Positions 7,303-15,689 of a stretch of 27,781 bases of DNA are shown here, one piece after another. Below the pieces are notes generated by a model. That model was not told where the DNA came from. It saw nothing but the letters and a program-made list of their open reading frames with translations, and made no database searches. How positions within the stretch are numbered: position 1 is the stretch's first letter; each line of letters begins with the position of its first letter. Origin of the DNA: AWTP1-13 sp035258605 (GTDB lineage: Bacteria > Pseudomonadota > Alphaproteobacteria > Rhizobiales > Hyphomicrobiaceae); contig DATFXD010000064.1 in the NCBI GenBank assembly GCA_035258605.1, positions 1 to 27,781 on the forward strand. The letters run 5' to 3'. Made by a program: the position numbers and the translations under genes.

Positions 7303-7409
7303 CGGGTGGTTGCCGCGAGGGGTGAAGCCGGGAACGTCGCGTGCGGCGCCTTCCTTTCGTCCTTTTTGCCACGCTTTGTTGCTGTCATTGGTGGGGTCTG
7401 CGTATGACG

Positions 7410-7432
7410 CGCCGCTGAGGGCGGCGTTCTTT
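7410..7432 (+). terminator. Probable intrinsic terminator after ftsH
   Basis: CGCCGC (7410-7415) and GCGGCG (7421-7426) form a perfect stem with a TGAGG loop, followed by TTCTTT. It lies 108 nt after the ftsH stop. It also argues against a TTG at 7431 being the start of the next gene, because that codon falls within the T-tract. Confidence 0.5.
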
Positions 7433-7434
7433 GC

Positions 7435-7456
7435 CTGTCACCCGTGAGGGCGACAG
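7435..7456 (+). other. GNRA-loop hairpin upstream of the AsmA-like gene
   Basis: CTGTC-A-CCC pairs with GGG-C-GACAG (one A-C mismatch) around a GTGA tetraloop. It lies just after the ftsH terminator and before both candidate starts of the next gene, so it could be part of that gene's 5' leader. The role is unknown. Confidence 0.35.
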
Positions 7457-7517
7457 CTCGGCGCCATACGATCGAGGGAGCGTCGTGACCAAGACGGGCG
7501 GGCGAGGGGCAAAGCGG

Positions 7518-10500
7518 ATGCGTGAACCCACGGTCCGCACGACAACGCGCTCGACACGCCGACGCCGACCGCAGGCGGTGCCGTACTGGCGCAACGTCCT
7601 CCAAGTCATCGGCAAGTCGCTGCTGTTCGCCATCGGCGTGCTGGTGGTGGCGGCGGGGCTGTTCTACGCCCGGCTGTGGCAAGGGCCGGTGGCGCTGGGT
7701 TTTCTGGTTGGCCCGCTCGAGCGCGCGATCGCCGAGGAGCTTGCCGGCTTCGGGGTCGAGATCGATAACGTTGCAGCGCGCCTCAACGATCGCCATCAAC
7801 TCGAGTTTGAACTCAGCAATGTGCGCATCGCCGACCCGAGCCATGCGCCGCTCGCGGTGGCGCCGTCGGCGACCTTTTCCATCAGTCACCGGGCGCTGCT
7901 GCAGGGTCGGATCGCGCCCGAGAGCGTCGACCTGATCTCGCCGCGCTTGGTGCTCTACTACGGCGAGGACGGCAAGCTGTCGCTGCAATTTTCCGCCCCG
8001 GGCGAGGTCGGCGAGGCCGATCGCCAGCGCAGCGGCAGCGACGCCAAAGCGCTGCCGGCGGTTACGGCCAATGCCGCCAGCGACGGCAGTCTTGGCCGCA
8101 TCGATCTCGTCAAGATGCTCTCGGATGCATCGGCCCGGGCGCGGCGGCGCGAGTATGCCACCGCCTATTTGCGCGAGGTCGGCCTGCGCGCGGCGACGCT
8201 GATCGTCGACCACAATGGGCGCAAGAGCATCTGGCGGCTGCCTGAACTCGACATCGACCTCGATCACCGCCGCAGCCGCAGTTCGATCGCGGGCCGTGCC
8301 CAGATCGAATCGCTGGCGGGGCCCTGGACGCTCAACTTCCGCACCTTCGAAGCCGAGCGGACCGGTACCCTGCAACTCGCCCTGTCGGTGCAGAATCTGG
8401 TGCCGCGCGGCCTGGCGCGCACGCTCCCCCACTTGGCAGCGCTCGAAGGCTTCGACCTGCCGGTATGGGGTGAGGCGCAACTTGAGCTGTCGAGCGACGG
8501 CGATATCCTTGGCGGCAAGATCGGCATCGATGCCGCGCCGGGCAGCGTCGCCCTGCCGTGGCTGGCGGAGACGCCGTTCGCGATCGACGGCGGCCATGTG
8601 GAGATTTCCTACCTGAGCCGCGCCGGCCGCTTCGAGATCGCACCCTCGGTGCTGGTGTGGGGTGACAGCCGCGTCGAGTTCGGCGGCAGCGTGTCGCACG
8701 ATGCGCAGGCCGCCGGCGGGCCGGCCTGGGCGTTCGAGCTCAAATCCCTGGGCGGCTGGATCGGCGCCGAATTGCCCACCCACGAGCGGCTGGCGATCGA
8801 CGATTGGGCGGCGTATGGCTTGCTGGCGCCCGAGCGTGGGCGCGCCGTGCTCAGCCAGTTCGTGCTGCGCGCCGGCGGCGCCGAGCTGACGGCGGAAGGC
8901 GACGTTACCGGCATGGGCAGCATGCCGACCGCGCGCCTTGAGGGCAGGATCGGGGCGATGTCGGCCGACACCTTCAAGGCGGTGTGGCCGGCAGCCTTTG
9001 CCCCACACGCGCGTGCCTGGCTTGGCCAGCGGCTAACGCGCGGCGAGCTGCAGGGCGGCACCTTCAAGCTGCTGTCGGGCGGCGAAACCGAGGCCGGCGC
9101 CAAATCCGCCGATCGCGTCGCGCTGACCTTGGTCGGCAGCGATTTGGCGTTGGCCGTGAGCGGCGGCTGGCCGACCCTGGAAGTGCCGCGCGCGCTGGCA
9201 CGCCTCGATGGACATAGCTTCGAGATCAGCGTGCCCGATGGTGCCTTCGTCGCCGCCGACGGTCGCCGCGTCTCCGTCAAGGGCAATGTCACCGTCGACA
9301 TGCAAGAGCCGATGCCGCGCACCGGGCATATCACGGCCAAAGCCAACGGGCCCCTGTCGCTGGCGCTCGAGATGCTGGCCCAGGAGCCCTTCAATGCCCT
9401 GGAGGACATCGGGCTCAATCCGGCAACGGTCGACGGCAAAGTCGAGGCGCAGGTGTCGCTGGCGGTGCCGCTGACCGACACGGTGGTGCCAGCCGACGTG
9501 AAGGTCGAGGGCCGAGCGCGCATCAGCGATGGGCGCGTCGGGCAGATCTTCCCGCCGTTCGATATCCACGGGGCCAATATCGCCTTCGAGCTGACCGACA
9601 CCGCGGTGGAAGCGCGCGGCGACATGTTGATCAAGAACGTGCCGGTCAAGGCCAATTGGCAGCACGTGTTCGGCGTACCGGCCGAACGGCAACCGCCGCT
9701 CACGATCACCGCCAACCTCGATGCCAACGATCGCAACGAGCTCGGGCTTGACATCAACGACCTGGTGCTGGGCGACATCGCCACCGAAGTGACCGTGTTC
9801 CGCGACGCCCGCAACGAGCAGCGCGTGCACTTGCGGGTCGATCTCGCCAATGCCGAAATCAGCCTCGACAGCATCGCCTGGAAGAAGCCGAAGGGACGCT
9901 CCAGCACCTTCCAGTGCGACGTCGTCAAAAACGCTGGCGGCACCTACCCGATCGAGCTGGTCAACGTGCAGCTGGTCGGTGACAACGTGGCGATCGAAGG
10001 CTGGATGGGCGTGGGGGCGGATCATCGGGTCCGCGAGTACCGCTATCCCAATTTCTCGATCAACGTCATCACCAGTCTGCAGGCGCACGGCAAGCTGCGC
10101 CCCGATGGCATCTGGGAGGTCACGGCCAAAGGGCCGCGCTACGACGGCCGCGATTTGTTCCAGTCATTTTTCGACGTTGTCGGCGGCTTCGAGCGCGACG
10201 GCAAGGTGAGGCCGGGGCTCGATTTGCGTGCCGAGATCGATACCGTGGTCGGCTTCAACGACAGCGCCTTGCGCAACGTCAAGGTGTGGCTGCAGCGGCG
10301 CAACAACAAGCTGACCGCGCTCGATGCGCGCGGCGTCCTCGACGGCAACAAAGCCTTCAGCGCGGTGGTGCGCCCGGATTCGCGCCTGCTGCGAGCCGAG
10401 GCCAGCGACGCCGGGCAGCTGTTCAAGCTGGTCGGCTTCTACAACAACGCCGTCGGCGGTAGCACGACCCTCGATGTCAATCTCGATGGCTCTGGGCTCG

Positions 10501-11168
10501 CGCAGCGGACCGGCACGCTGGTGGCCAAGAATTTCGTGCTGCTCGGCGATGCCGTCGGCGGCGACGTGCTGGTGCAGGGCGCCGACGGCGCCGTGCGCCC
10601 GATCGGACCGGCCGACAAGCGCGGCATCGTGCGCGAGCAGTTCGCCTTTGAGAGCCTGCGCGTGCCGTTCTCGGTCGGGCACGGTCAGTTTCTGCTCAAC
10701 GAAGCCCGTATCGAGGGCCCCGTGTTGAGCGCCAACATGCGCGGCAAGATCGATTTTCGCACGCACATCATCCACGTTGGCGGCACCTTCACGCCGCTGG
10801 CCGGGCTCAATACCATGTTTCGCGACCTGCCGCTGTTCGGCCCGCTGCTGACCGGGCCGCGCGGCGATGGCGTGTTTGCCATGACCTTTGCAATTCAGGG
10901 CTCGATGGGGGCGCCGCAGATCATCGTCAATCCGTTCTCGGTGATCACCCCCGGCGTGACCCGCGAGATCATGCAAATGGCGCCCGAAAACCAGCGCATC
11001 GTGCCGCGCGACCGGCCGCAGGGGCGCAGCGAAGTTACACCAAGCCGCAGCGCCTCCCCGCCGGCCGCCGCCACCTCGAGCAGTGGCTTTGAGGCACGGG
11101 TGCAGCCTGAAATCGGCGGCGGCTGGTCGGCCGAGGCCGAGCAATCGGCGCCCAGCAAGAAGAAGTAG
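7518..11168 (+). CDS. AsmA/YhdP-like (DUF3971-type) large membrane protein
   Basis: This is a large inner-membrane-anchored protein of the AsmA-like group, related to E. coli YhdP; members are thought to move phospholipids between the inner and outer membranes. An Arg-rich cytoplasmic N-terminus (STRRRRP) is followed by one membrane span (about residues 26-51 from this start). A very long periplasmic region rich in alternating beta-strand pattern then runs to the end. The C-terminal part carries features I associate with the family: LRVPFSVGHGQFLLNEARIEGP, HVGGTFTPLAGLN and IIVNPFSVITPGVTREIMQ. From 7518 it is 1216 aa, about the size of YhdP (1266 aa). The start is uncertain: ATG 7518 has GAGGGG at 7504-7509 (spacing 8), while GTG 7485 has GAGGGAG at 7474-7480 (spacing 4). 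I prefer the ATG. Confidence 0.85.
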   Translation: MREPTVRTTTRSTRRRRPQAVPYWRNVLQVIGKSLLFAIGVLVVAAGLFYARLWQGPVALGFLVGPLERAIAEELAGFGVEIDNVAARLNDRHQLEFELSNVRIADPSHAPLAVAPSATFSISHRALLQGRIAPESVDLISPRLVLYYGEDGKLSLQFSAPGEVGEADRQRSGSDAKALPAVTANAASDGSLGRIDLVKMLSDASARARRREYATAYLREVGLRAATLIVDHNGRKSIWRLPELDIDLDHRRSRSSIAGRAQIESLAGPWTLNFRTFEAERTGTLQLALSVQNLVPRGLARTLPHLAALEGFDLPVWGEAQLELSSDGDILGGKIGIDAAPGSVALPWLAETPFAIDGGHVEISYLSRAGRFEIAPSVLVWGDSRVEFGGSVSHDAQAAGGPAWAFELKSLGGWIGAELPTHERLAIDDWAAYGLLAPERGRAVLSQFVLRAGGAELTAEGDVTGMGSMPTARLEGRIGAMSADTFKAVWPAAFAPHARAWLGQRLTRGELQGGTFKLLSGGETEAGAKSADRVALTLVGSDLALAVSGGWPTLEVPRALARLDGHSFEISVPDGAFVAADGRRVSVKGNVTVDMQEPMPRTGHITAKANGPLSLALEMLAQEPFNALEDIGLNPATVDGKVEAQVSLAVPLTDTVVPADVKVEGRARISDGRVGQIFPPFDIHGANIAFELTDTAVEARGDMLIKNVPVKANWQHVFGVPAERQPPLTITANLDANDRNELGLDINDLVLGDIATEVTVFRDARNEQRVHLRVDLANAEISLDSIAWKKPKGRSSTFQCDVVKNAGGTYPIELVNVQLVGDNVAIEGWMGVGADHRVREYRYPNFSINVITSLQAHGKLRPDGIWEVTAKGPRYDGRDLFQSFFDVVGGFERDGKVRPGLDLRAEIDTVVGFNDSALRNVKVWLQRRNNKLTALDARGVLDGNKAFSAVVRPDSRLLRAEASDAGQLFKLVGFYNNAVGGSTTLDVNLDGSGLAQRTGTLVAKNFVLLGDAVGGDVLVQGADGAVRPIGPADKRGIVREQFAFESLRVPFSVGHGQFLLNEARIEGPVLSANMRGKIDFRTHIIHVGGTFTPLAGLNTMFRDLPLFGPLLTGPRGDGVFAMTFAIQGSMGAPQIIVNPFSVITPGVTREIMQMAPENQRIVPRDRPQGRSEVTPSRSASPPAAATSSSGFEARVQPEIGGGWSAEAEQSAPSKKK

Positions 11169-11285
11169 CGCCAGGCGAGGAGCAGCCATGCCTGTTGGCC
11201 GGCGAGGCGCCGTGCCATAGTGGCGGCCGACGGGCTCGGGCGGCACCGCGGCCGCTCAATAGGGCGCTACTTCGACGGGGACGAC

Positions 11286-12233
11286 ATGGACAAGCGCGAA
11301 CTGGGCAATTCCGGACTGAAGATCGCTCCCTTGATCTTCGGCGGCAACGTGTTGGGCTGGACCGCGGACGCGGCGACCTCGTTCCAGCTGCTCGATGGCT
11401 TCGTCGACGCCGGCTTCGACTGCATCGACACCGCCGATGTCTATTCCAAGTGGGTGCCTGGCCACCGCGGCGGCGAATCGGAGGCCATCCTCGGCAACTG
11501 GCTCAAGGCGCGCGGCAATCGCGGCCGGCTGGTGATCGCCACCAAGGTCGGCATGGAGATGCCGGGCATCGGCCAGGGCCTGCGCCGCGACTATATCGTG
11601 GCGCGGGTGGAGGAGTCGCTGCGCCGGCTCAACACCGACTACATCGACCTCTATCAATCGCACTGCGACGACAAGGACACGCCGTTTGAGGAGACGCTTG
11701 CCGCCTACCAGCAGCTGATCGAGGCCGGCAAGGTGCGCGCCATCGGCGCCTCCAACACCGAAGCTCCACGCCTGGCGGCGGCCTTGCGCGCCAGCAGCCA
11801 GCACAAGCTGCCGCGCTATCAGACCGTGCAGCCGCTCTACAACCTTGCCGATCGCGCACCATTCGAGGCCGAACTGCAGGCCCTGTGCCGCAAGGAGACG
11901 ATCGGCGTCATCCCCTACTACGCCCTGGCGGCGGGTTTCCTCACCGGCAAATACCGCTCGCCCGCCGACTTCGGCAAAAGCCCGCGCGGTGCCCGCATGC
12001 AGGGCTATCTCAACGATCGCGGGCGACGGATCCTGGCGGCGCTTGACGAGGTGGCGGCCGAGCTCGGCGCCAAACCCGGGCAAGTGGCGCTGGCCTGGCT
12101 GCGCGACCGCCCCGCGGTCACGGCGCCGATTGCCAGTGCCACCAGCATGACCCAGCTTGAGGAGCTGACCAGCGGCGTGCGGCTCAAGCTCGATCGCGAG
12201 GCCACGGCACGGCTCGATCGAGCGAGTGCCTAG
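11286..12233 (+). CDS. Aldo/keto reductase
   Basis: This is a 315-aa NAD(P)H-dependent oxidoreductase with the (beta/alpha)8 barrel of the aldo/keto reductase family, presumably cytoplasmic. The catalytic tetrad is visible: Asp48 and Tyr53 (in IDTADVY), Lys87 (in IATKVG) and His126 (in LYQSHCDD). AIGASN and the late segment with LTGKYRS are typical of the family. The sequence MDKRELGNSGLKIAPL is the standard family N-terminus, which fixes the start at 11286; the longer reading frame from 11220 is not needed. The ribosome site (GGGGAC) is weak. The gene ends 3 nt from the tyrS stop on the other strand, so the two are convergent. The substrate cannot be deduced. Confidence 0.9.
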   Translation: MDKRELGNSGLKIAPLIFGGNVLGWTADAATSFQLLDGFVDAGFDCIDTADVYSKWVPGHRGGESEAILGNWLKARGNRGRLVIATKVGMEMPGIGQGLRRDYIVARVEESLRRLNTDYIDLYQSHCDDKDTPFEETLAAYQQLIEAGKVRAIGASNTEAPRLAAALRASSQHKLPRYQTVQPLYNLADRAPFEAELQALCRKETIGVIPYYALAAGFLTGKYRSPADFGKSPRGARMQGYLNDRGRRILAALDEVAAELGAKPGQVALAWLRDRPAVTAPIASATSMTQLEELTSGVRLKLDREATARLDRASA

Positions 12234-12236
12234 GCG

Positions 12237-13487
12237 CTAGACCGGCTTCAGCAGCACGTGACGTTTGCGGCCGAGCGAGAGCTTGATGACGCCGTCGGCC
12301 ACGTCGGCATTGGTCAGTTTGGCGTGCTCGTCGGCGAGCGCGGCGTCGTTGACGCGCAGCCCGCCGCCGTTGATCTGGCGCCGCGCCTCGCCATTGGATT
12401 TGACGAGGCCGGCCTTGACGAAGGCCGCCAGCACGCCGAGGCCGGCGCTGAGCTCCGAGGCGGCGATCGTCACCGTCGGCAGGCCGCCGCTGGTGGTGCC
12501 CTTCTCGAAGGTGTCCTGCGCCGTGCGGGCGGCCGCCGCGGCCGCTTCGCGGCCGTGCAGCAGGGCGGTGGCCTCGGTGGCCAGCACCTTCTTGGCCTCG
12601 TTGATCTCCGCCCCCGCCAGCGCCGAGAGCTTGGCGATCTCCGACAAGGGCATGGTCGTAAACAGCTTGAGGAAGCGCACCACGTCGCCATCCTCGGTGT
12701 TGCGCCAGAACTGCCAGTAGTCATAGACCGGGAGCATGTCGGCGTTGAGCCACACCGCGCCGGCCGCGGTCTTGCCCATCTTGGCGCCCGAGGCAGTGGT
12801 GAGCAGCGGGCAGGTCAGCGCGTAGAGCTGGTGTGTGCCCATGCGGCGGCCAAGATCGATGCCGGTGACGATGTTACCCCATTGGTCGGAACCGCCCATC
12901 TGCAGGTTGCAGCCATAGCGCCGGGCCTGTTCGACGAAATCGTAGGCCTGCAACAGCATGTAGTTGAACTCGATGAACGACAGCTCCTGGTCGCGCTCCA
13001 GCCGCAGTTTGGCCGAGTCCATGGTCAGCATGCGATTGACCGAAAAATGCCGGCCGACATCGCGCAGGAACGCGATGTAGTTGAGGGGGGCAAGCCACTC
13101 GGCGTTGTCGAGCATCAGCGCCTCGGCCTCACCGCCGCCGAAGCTGAGGAAGCGCTGGAACACGCCCTTGATGGCGTCCTTGTTGGCTTCGATGGTCTCG
13201 AGCGGCAGGATGCGGCGGGTCTCGTCCTTGCCGGAGGGGTCGCCGACCCGGGTGGTGCCGCCGCCCATCAGGGCAATCGGCTTGCCGCCCGACCGCTGCA
13301 GCCAGTAAAGCATCATGATCGAGATCAAGTGGCCGATGTGCAGCGACGGCGCGGTGCAGTCGTAGCCGACGTAGGCGACCACCTCGCCCTTGACCGCCAG
13401 CTGGTCGAGGCCGTCGAAATCGGAGCACTGGTGGATGTAGCCGCGCTCCGCCAGCGTGTTGAGAAAGTCGGATCTAAAATTGCGCAT
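12237..13487 (-). CDS. tyrS: Tyrosyl-tRNA synthetase
   Basis: TyrS charges tRNA-Tyr with tyrosine in the cytoplasm; it is an essential class I aminoacyl-tRNA synthetase. The protein is 416 aa from the ATG at 13487; a longer in-frame start at 13517 would add a non-conserved decapeptide. The HIGH motif is at residues 50-53 (SLHIGHLIS) and the KMSKS-equivalent is KMGKT at 236-240, as in bacterial TyrS. The tyrosine-binding region contains GGSDQWGNI. An S4-type RNA-binding domain occupies about the last 65 residues (LVKSNGEARRQINGGGLRVND). It is transcribed divergently from anmK; a perfect palindrome lies 20 nt upstream of the start. Confidence 0.96.
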   Translation of the reverse strand: MRNFRSDFLNTLAERGYIHQCSDFDGLDQLAVKGEVVAYVGYDCTAPSLHIGHLISIMMLYWLQRSGGKPIALMGGGTTRVGDPSGKDETRRILPLETIEANKDAIKGVFQRFLSFGGGEAEALMLDNAEWLAPLNYIAFLRDVGRHFSVNRMLTMDSAKLRLERDQELSFIEFNYMLLQAYDFVEQARRYGCNLQMGGSDQWGNIVTGIDLGRRMGTHQLYALTCPLLTTASGAKMGKTAAGAVWLNADMLPVYDYWQFWRNTEDGDVVRFLKLFTTMPLSEIAKLSALAGAEINEAKKVLATEATALLHGREAAAAAARTAQDTFEKGTTSGGLPTVTIAASELSAGLGVLAAFVKAGLVKSNGEARRQINGGGLRVNDAALADEHAKLTNADVADGVIKLSLGRKRHVLLKPV

Positions 13488-13507
13488 TGGTCGTCGATCG
13501 CAGCTAG

Positions 13508-13526
13508 GTGTAGGCACCGCCTACAC
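13508..13526. promoter_or_regulatory. 8+8 perfect palindrome between tyrS and anmK
   Basis: GTGTAGGC (13508-13515), spacer ACC, GCCTACAC (13519-13526). It sits in the 84-nt divergent gap, 20 nt from the tyrS ATG and 45 nt from the anmK ATG. On the minus strand a TACATT at 13536-13531 could be the tyrS -10 box, which would place the palindrome at the transcription start. It may be an operator dyad or a leader hairpin of tyrS; the sequence alone does not decide. Confidence 0.5.
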
Positions 13527-13571
13527 GTTTAATGTACGCAAGGCGAGCGGGAACTTATACGGGAGCCCGTC

Positions 13572-14693
13572 ATGGGCAAGATGCTGCGTGCGATCGGCCT
13601 GATGAGCGGCACCTCGATGGATGGCATCGACGTGGCGCTGATCGCCAGCGACGGGGGCGAACGCGTTGAGCGCCGAGCCTCGGCCACCTTTCCCTATACG
13701 GCGGCCCTGCGCGGGCGCTTGCGCGCCGGCATCGCCGCCGCGGCCGCGCTCGAGACGCGCCAGGCGCGGCCCCAGCCGCTGGCCGCGCTGGAGGCGGAAC
13801 TCACGGCCATGCACGCCGATGCGGTTCGAAGCTTTCTTGCCGAGGTCGGCCAATCGCCGGCCGACATCGACGTCATCGGTTTCCACGGCCACACCGTGCT
13901 GCATGCCCCCGAGCGCGGTGTCACCGTGCAGCTTGGCGATGGTGCGGCGCTGGCGCGGGCGACGCGCATCGGCGTGGTTTACGATCTGCGCGCTGCCGAC
14001 GTGGCGGCCGGCGGGCAAGGCGCGCCGCTGGCGCCGGCTTATCACGCCGCACTGATGGCGCGGCAGAAGAAGCCGGTGGTGATCGTCAATATTGGCGGCG
14101 TTGCCAACGTCACCTGGATCGGCGCCGCCGGCGAACTCTTGGCCTTCGACACCGGACCCGGCAATGCCTTGCTCGACGACTATATGCAGCGCCGCCTAAG
14201 CCTCGCCTGCGACCAGGACGGCAAGCTTGCCGCCAGCGGTCGGCCGCACGCCGACATTGTCACCGAATACCTGCGCCATCCCTATTTCGGCGAGCGGCCG
14301 CCCAAGTCGCTCGATCGCAATGCCTTCCAGTTGGCGCCGGTCGAGGCCTTGTCGGATGCCGACGGTGCCGCCACCCTCACCGCCTTCACGGTCGAAAGCA
14401 TCGCCCGAGCGCGCGAGCATTTCCCCGCGCAACCGCAGCTGTGGGTGGTCTCAGGTGGCGGCCGCCGCAACAAGACCTTGATGACCATGTTGGCGGGCCG
14501 GGTCGAGGCGGCGGTCGCCCCGGCGGAGGCCGTCGGCGTGGACGGGGATGCGCTCGAGGCGGAGGCCTGGGCCTATCTCGCGGTGCGCGCCGTCAGAGGC
14601 TTGCCGATCTCGTTTCCGGGCACGACCGGGGTGGGCCAACCGCTGCCAGGCGGCGTCTATGCGGCAGCCGGCGGCGGTCGAGCGGGGACCTGA
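13572..14693 (+). CDS. anmK: Anhydro-N-acetylmuramic acid kinase
   Basis: AnmK phosphorylates and hydrates 1,6-anhydro-N-acetylmuramic acid to MurNAc-6-phosphate, part of peptidoglycan recycling in the cytoplasm. The protein is 373 aa, normal for the family. The ATP-binding start GLMSGTSMDGID is at residues 9-20. Later motifs include VIGFHGHTVLHAP, VVYDLRAADVAAGGQGAPLAP, VIVNIGGVANVTWI, FDTGPGNALLDD and WVVSGGGRRNKTLM, all of this ASKHA-fold family. GGGAG at 13561-13565 is a clear ribosome site for the ATG at 13572. Its pairing with tyrS recurs in alphaproteobacteria. Whether the rest of the recycling pathway is present cannot be seen here. Confidence 0.95.
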   Translation: MGKMLRAIGLMSGTSMDGIDVALIASDGGERVERRASATFPYTAALRGRLRAGIAAAAALETRQARPQPLAALEAELTAMHADAVRSFLAEVGQSPADIDVIGFHGHTVLHAPERGVTVQLGDGAALARATRIGVVYDLRAADVAAGGQGAPLAPAYHAALMARQKKPVVIVNIGGVANVTWIGAAGELLAFDTGPGNALLDDYMQRRLSLACDQDGKLAASGRPHADIVTEYLRHPYFGERPPKSLDRNAFQLAPVEALSDADGAATLTAFTVESIARAREHFPAQPQLWVVSGGGRRNKTLMTMLAGRVEAAVAPAEAVGVDGDALEAEAWAYLAVRAVRGLPISFPGTTGVGQPLPGGVYAAAGGGRAGT

Positions 14694-14729
14694 CGCCGAC
14701 CCCCAAGCACGAGCCTAAAAGCCGCTCCG

Positions 14730-15392
14730 CTATTCCCTGCGCTCCTGCTCAAGCTCGACGATGCGGCGATCGACATAGGTGCCCGTCACATCGACCAGCT
14801 CGTCGATCTTGTCCTGGAAGAAGTGGTTGGCCTCGGGCACCACCGCGTGCTCGATCTTCACACCCTTTTGTACCTTGGTCTTGGCGGCGAGCTCGGCCAC
14901 CGAGGCGGACGGCACGACGCGGTCGCGTTCGCCATTGACGAACAGCCCCGAAGAGGGACACGGCGCCAGGAAGCTATAATCATAAAGGTTGGCCGGCGGC
15001 GCCACGCAAATGAAGCCGTCGATCTCCGGCCGCCGCATCAACAGCTGCATGGCGATCCAGGTACCGAACGAGACGCCGGCGATCCAGCACGAGCGCGAAT
15101 CGGGATTTTGCAGCTGCAGCCAGTCGAGCGCCGAGGCGGCGTCGGAGAGTTCGCCGGGGCCATTGTCGAAATAGCCTTGGCTGCGCCCGACCCCGCGAAA
15201 ATTGAAGCGCAGCACGGAAAAGCCGCGCTCTACGAACAGGTAGTAGAGGGCATAGACCACCTGGTTGTTCATGGTGCCGCCAAACTGCGGGTGCGGATGC
15301 AAGATGAGCGCGACCGGACTGTTGCTGCCGGTCTCGTGGTGATAACGGGCCTCCAGGCGTCCGGCGGGCCCGTTGATGATCAGCTCAGGCAT
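14730..15392 (-). CDS. Alpha/beta hydrolase
   Basis: This is a 220-aa cytoplasmic alpha/beta-hydrolase fold protein. The proposed catalytic triad is Ser108 in the nucleophile elbow GVSFG, Asp157 in NGERDRVV and His190 in EANHFF. The opening block ALILHPHPQFGGTMNN followed by FNFRGVGRSQG is typical of a conserved alphaproteobacterial group that is often found beside suf genes. The ATG at 15392 gives a family-like start (MPELIINGPAG); a longer in-frame start at 15485 would add about 31 Arg/Pro-rich residues and is rejected. It is divergent from iscR and convergent with anmK, with 36 nt between those stops. The substrate is unknown. Confidence 0.88.
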   Translation of the reverse strand: MPELIINGPAGRLEARYHHETGSNSPVALILHPHPQFGGTMNNQVVYALYYLFVERGFSVLRFNFRGVGRSQGYFDNGPGELSDAASALDWLQLQNPDSRSCWIAGVSFGTWIAMQLLMRRPEIDGFICVAPPANLYDYSFLAPCPSSGLFVNGERDRVVPSASVAELAAKTKVQKGVKIEHAVVPEANHFFQDKIDELVDVTGTYVDRRIVELEQERRE

Positions 15393-15440
15393 CGGTCGGT
15401 ACACTCTCGGTGTGAGGGAGGGGTGCGTTTGGCGCCTGGG

Positions 15441-15463
15441 ACAGCGCCCGGAGTGGGCGCTGT
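15441..15463. promoter_or_regulatory. 9+9 perfect inverted repeat between hydrolase and iscR
   Basis: ACAGCGCCC (15441-15449), loop GGAGT, GGGCGCTGT (15455-15463). It is in the 297-nt divergent region, 49 nt from the hydrolase start and about 30 nt upstream of the proposed iscR -35 box. No T-run follows on either side. It could be a hydrolase leader hairpin or an operator shared by both genes. Confidence 0.45.
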
Positions 15464-15491
15464 GCCGCGCTCGACGGAGCCGCAAATAAAC

Positions 15492-15520
15492 TTGACTTGC
15501 GTGCTCGGAATTTCCATATA
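15492..15520 (+). promoter_or_regulatory. Probable sigma70 promoter of the iscR-suf operon
   Basis: TTGACT (15492-15497) is separated by 17 nt from CATATA (15515-15520); TATATC at 15517-15522 is an alternative -10 box. The surrounding bases are AT-rich against a GC-rich background. The spacer carries a small GGAATTTCC dyad (15508-15516), so a repressor such as the encoded Rrf2 protein could bind there; I do not see a full palindromic IscR site. Confidence 0.6.
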
Positions 15521-15536
15521 TCCATGAAGTTTAGAA

Positions 15537-15600
15537 CAGTTCGAAAGAACTGGAGGGCTCGCCCTCGTGCTGGAACTGCTCACGGGGTCGTCATAGCACG
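15537..15600 (+). promoter_or_regulatory. Structured 5' leader of iscR (consecutive hairpins)
   Basis: Three stems follow each other. CAGTTC-GAAA-GAACTG (15537-15552) has a GNRA loop. GAGGG-CTCG-CCCTC (15553-15566) begins at the very next base. CGTGCT (15566-15571) pairs with AGCACG (15595-15600). A second GAACTG copy at 15573-15578 could compete with the first for CAGTTC. All lie downstream of the proposed promoter, so they would be in the RNA, about 90-150 nt before the iscR start. A regulatory role is inference. Confidence 0.4.
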
Positions 15601-15689
15601 GCCGGGGGTATGCAGCGCAAGAGGAAGCGACACGTGGGGGCGAATGGCCGTGGCGGGCCGTCGCGGCCGAGCAGCCTGGAGTTGGCATC

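Noticed and set aside
6933..9008. 691-aa open frame antisense to ftsH and the AsmA-like gene
   Set aside because: Covers the end of one certain gene, a terminator-containing gap and the start of another; composition is that of a shadow frame.
12258..13532. 424-aa open frame antisense to the whole of tyrS
   Set aside because: Composition follows from the GC-rich codon third positions of tyrS; no ribosome site, no recognisable domain. tyrS itself has all catalytic motifs.
15492..15520. TTGACT region as a full IscR-binding palindrome
   Set aside because: The left half resembles a GACT-type half site, but no matching inverted half is found at the right spacing.
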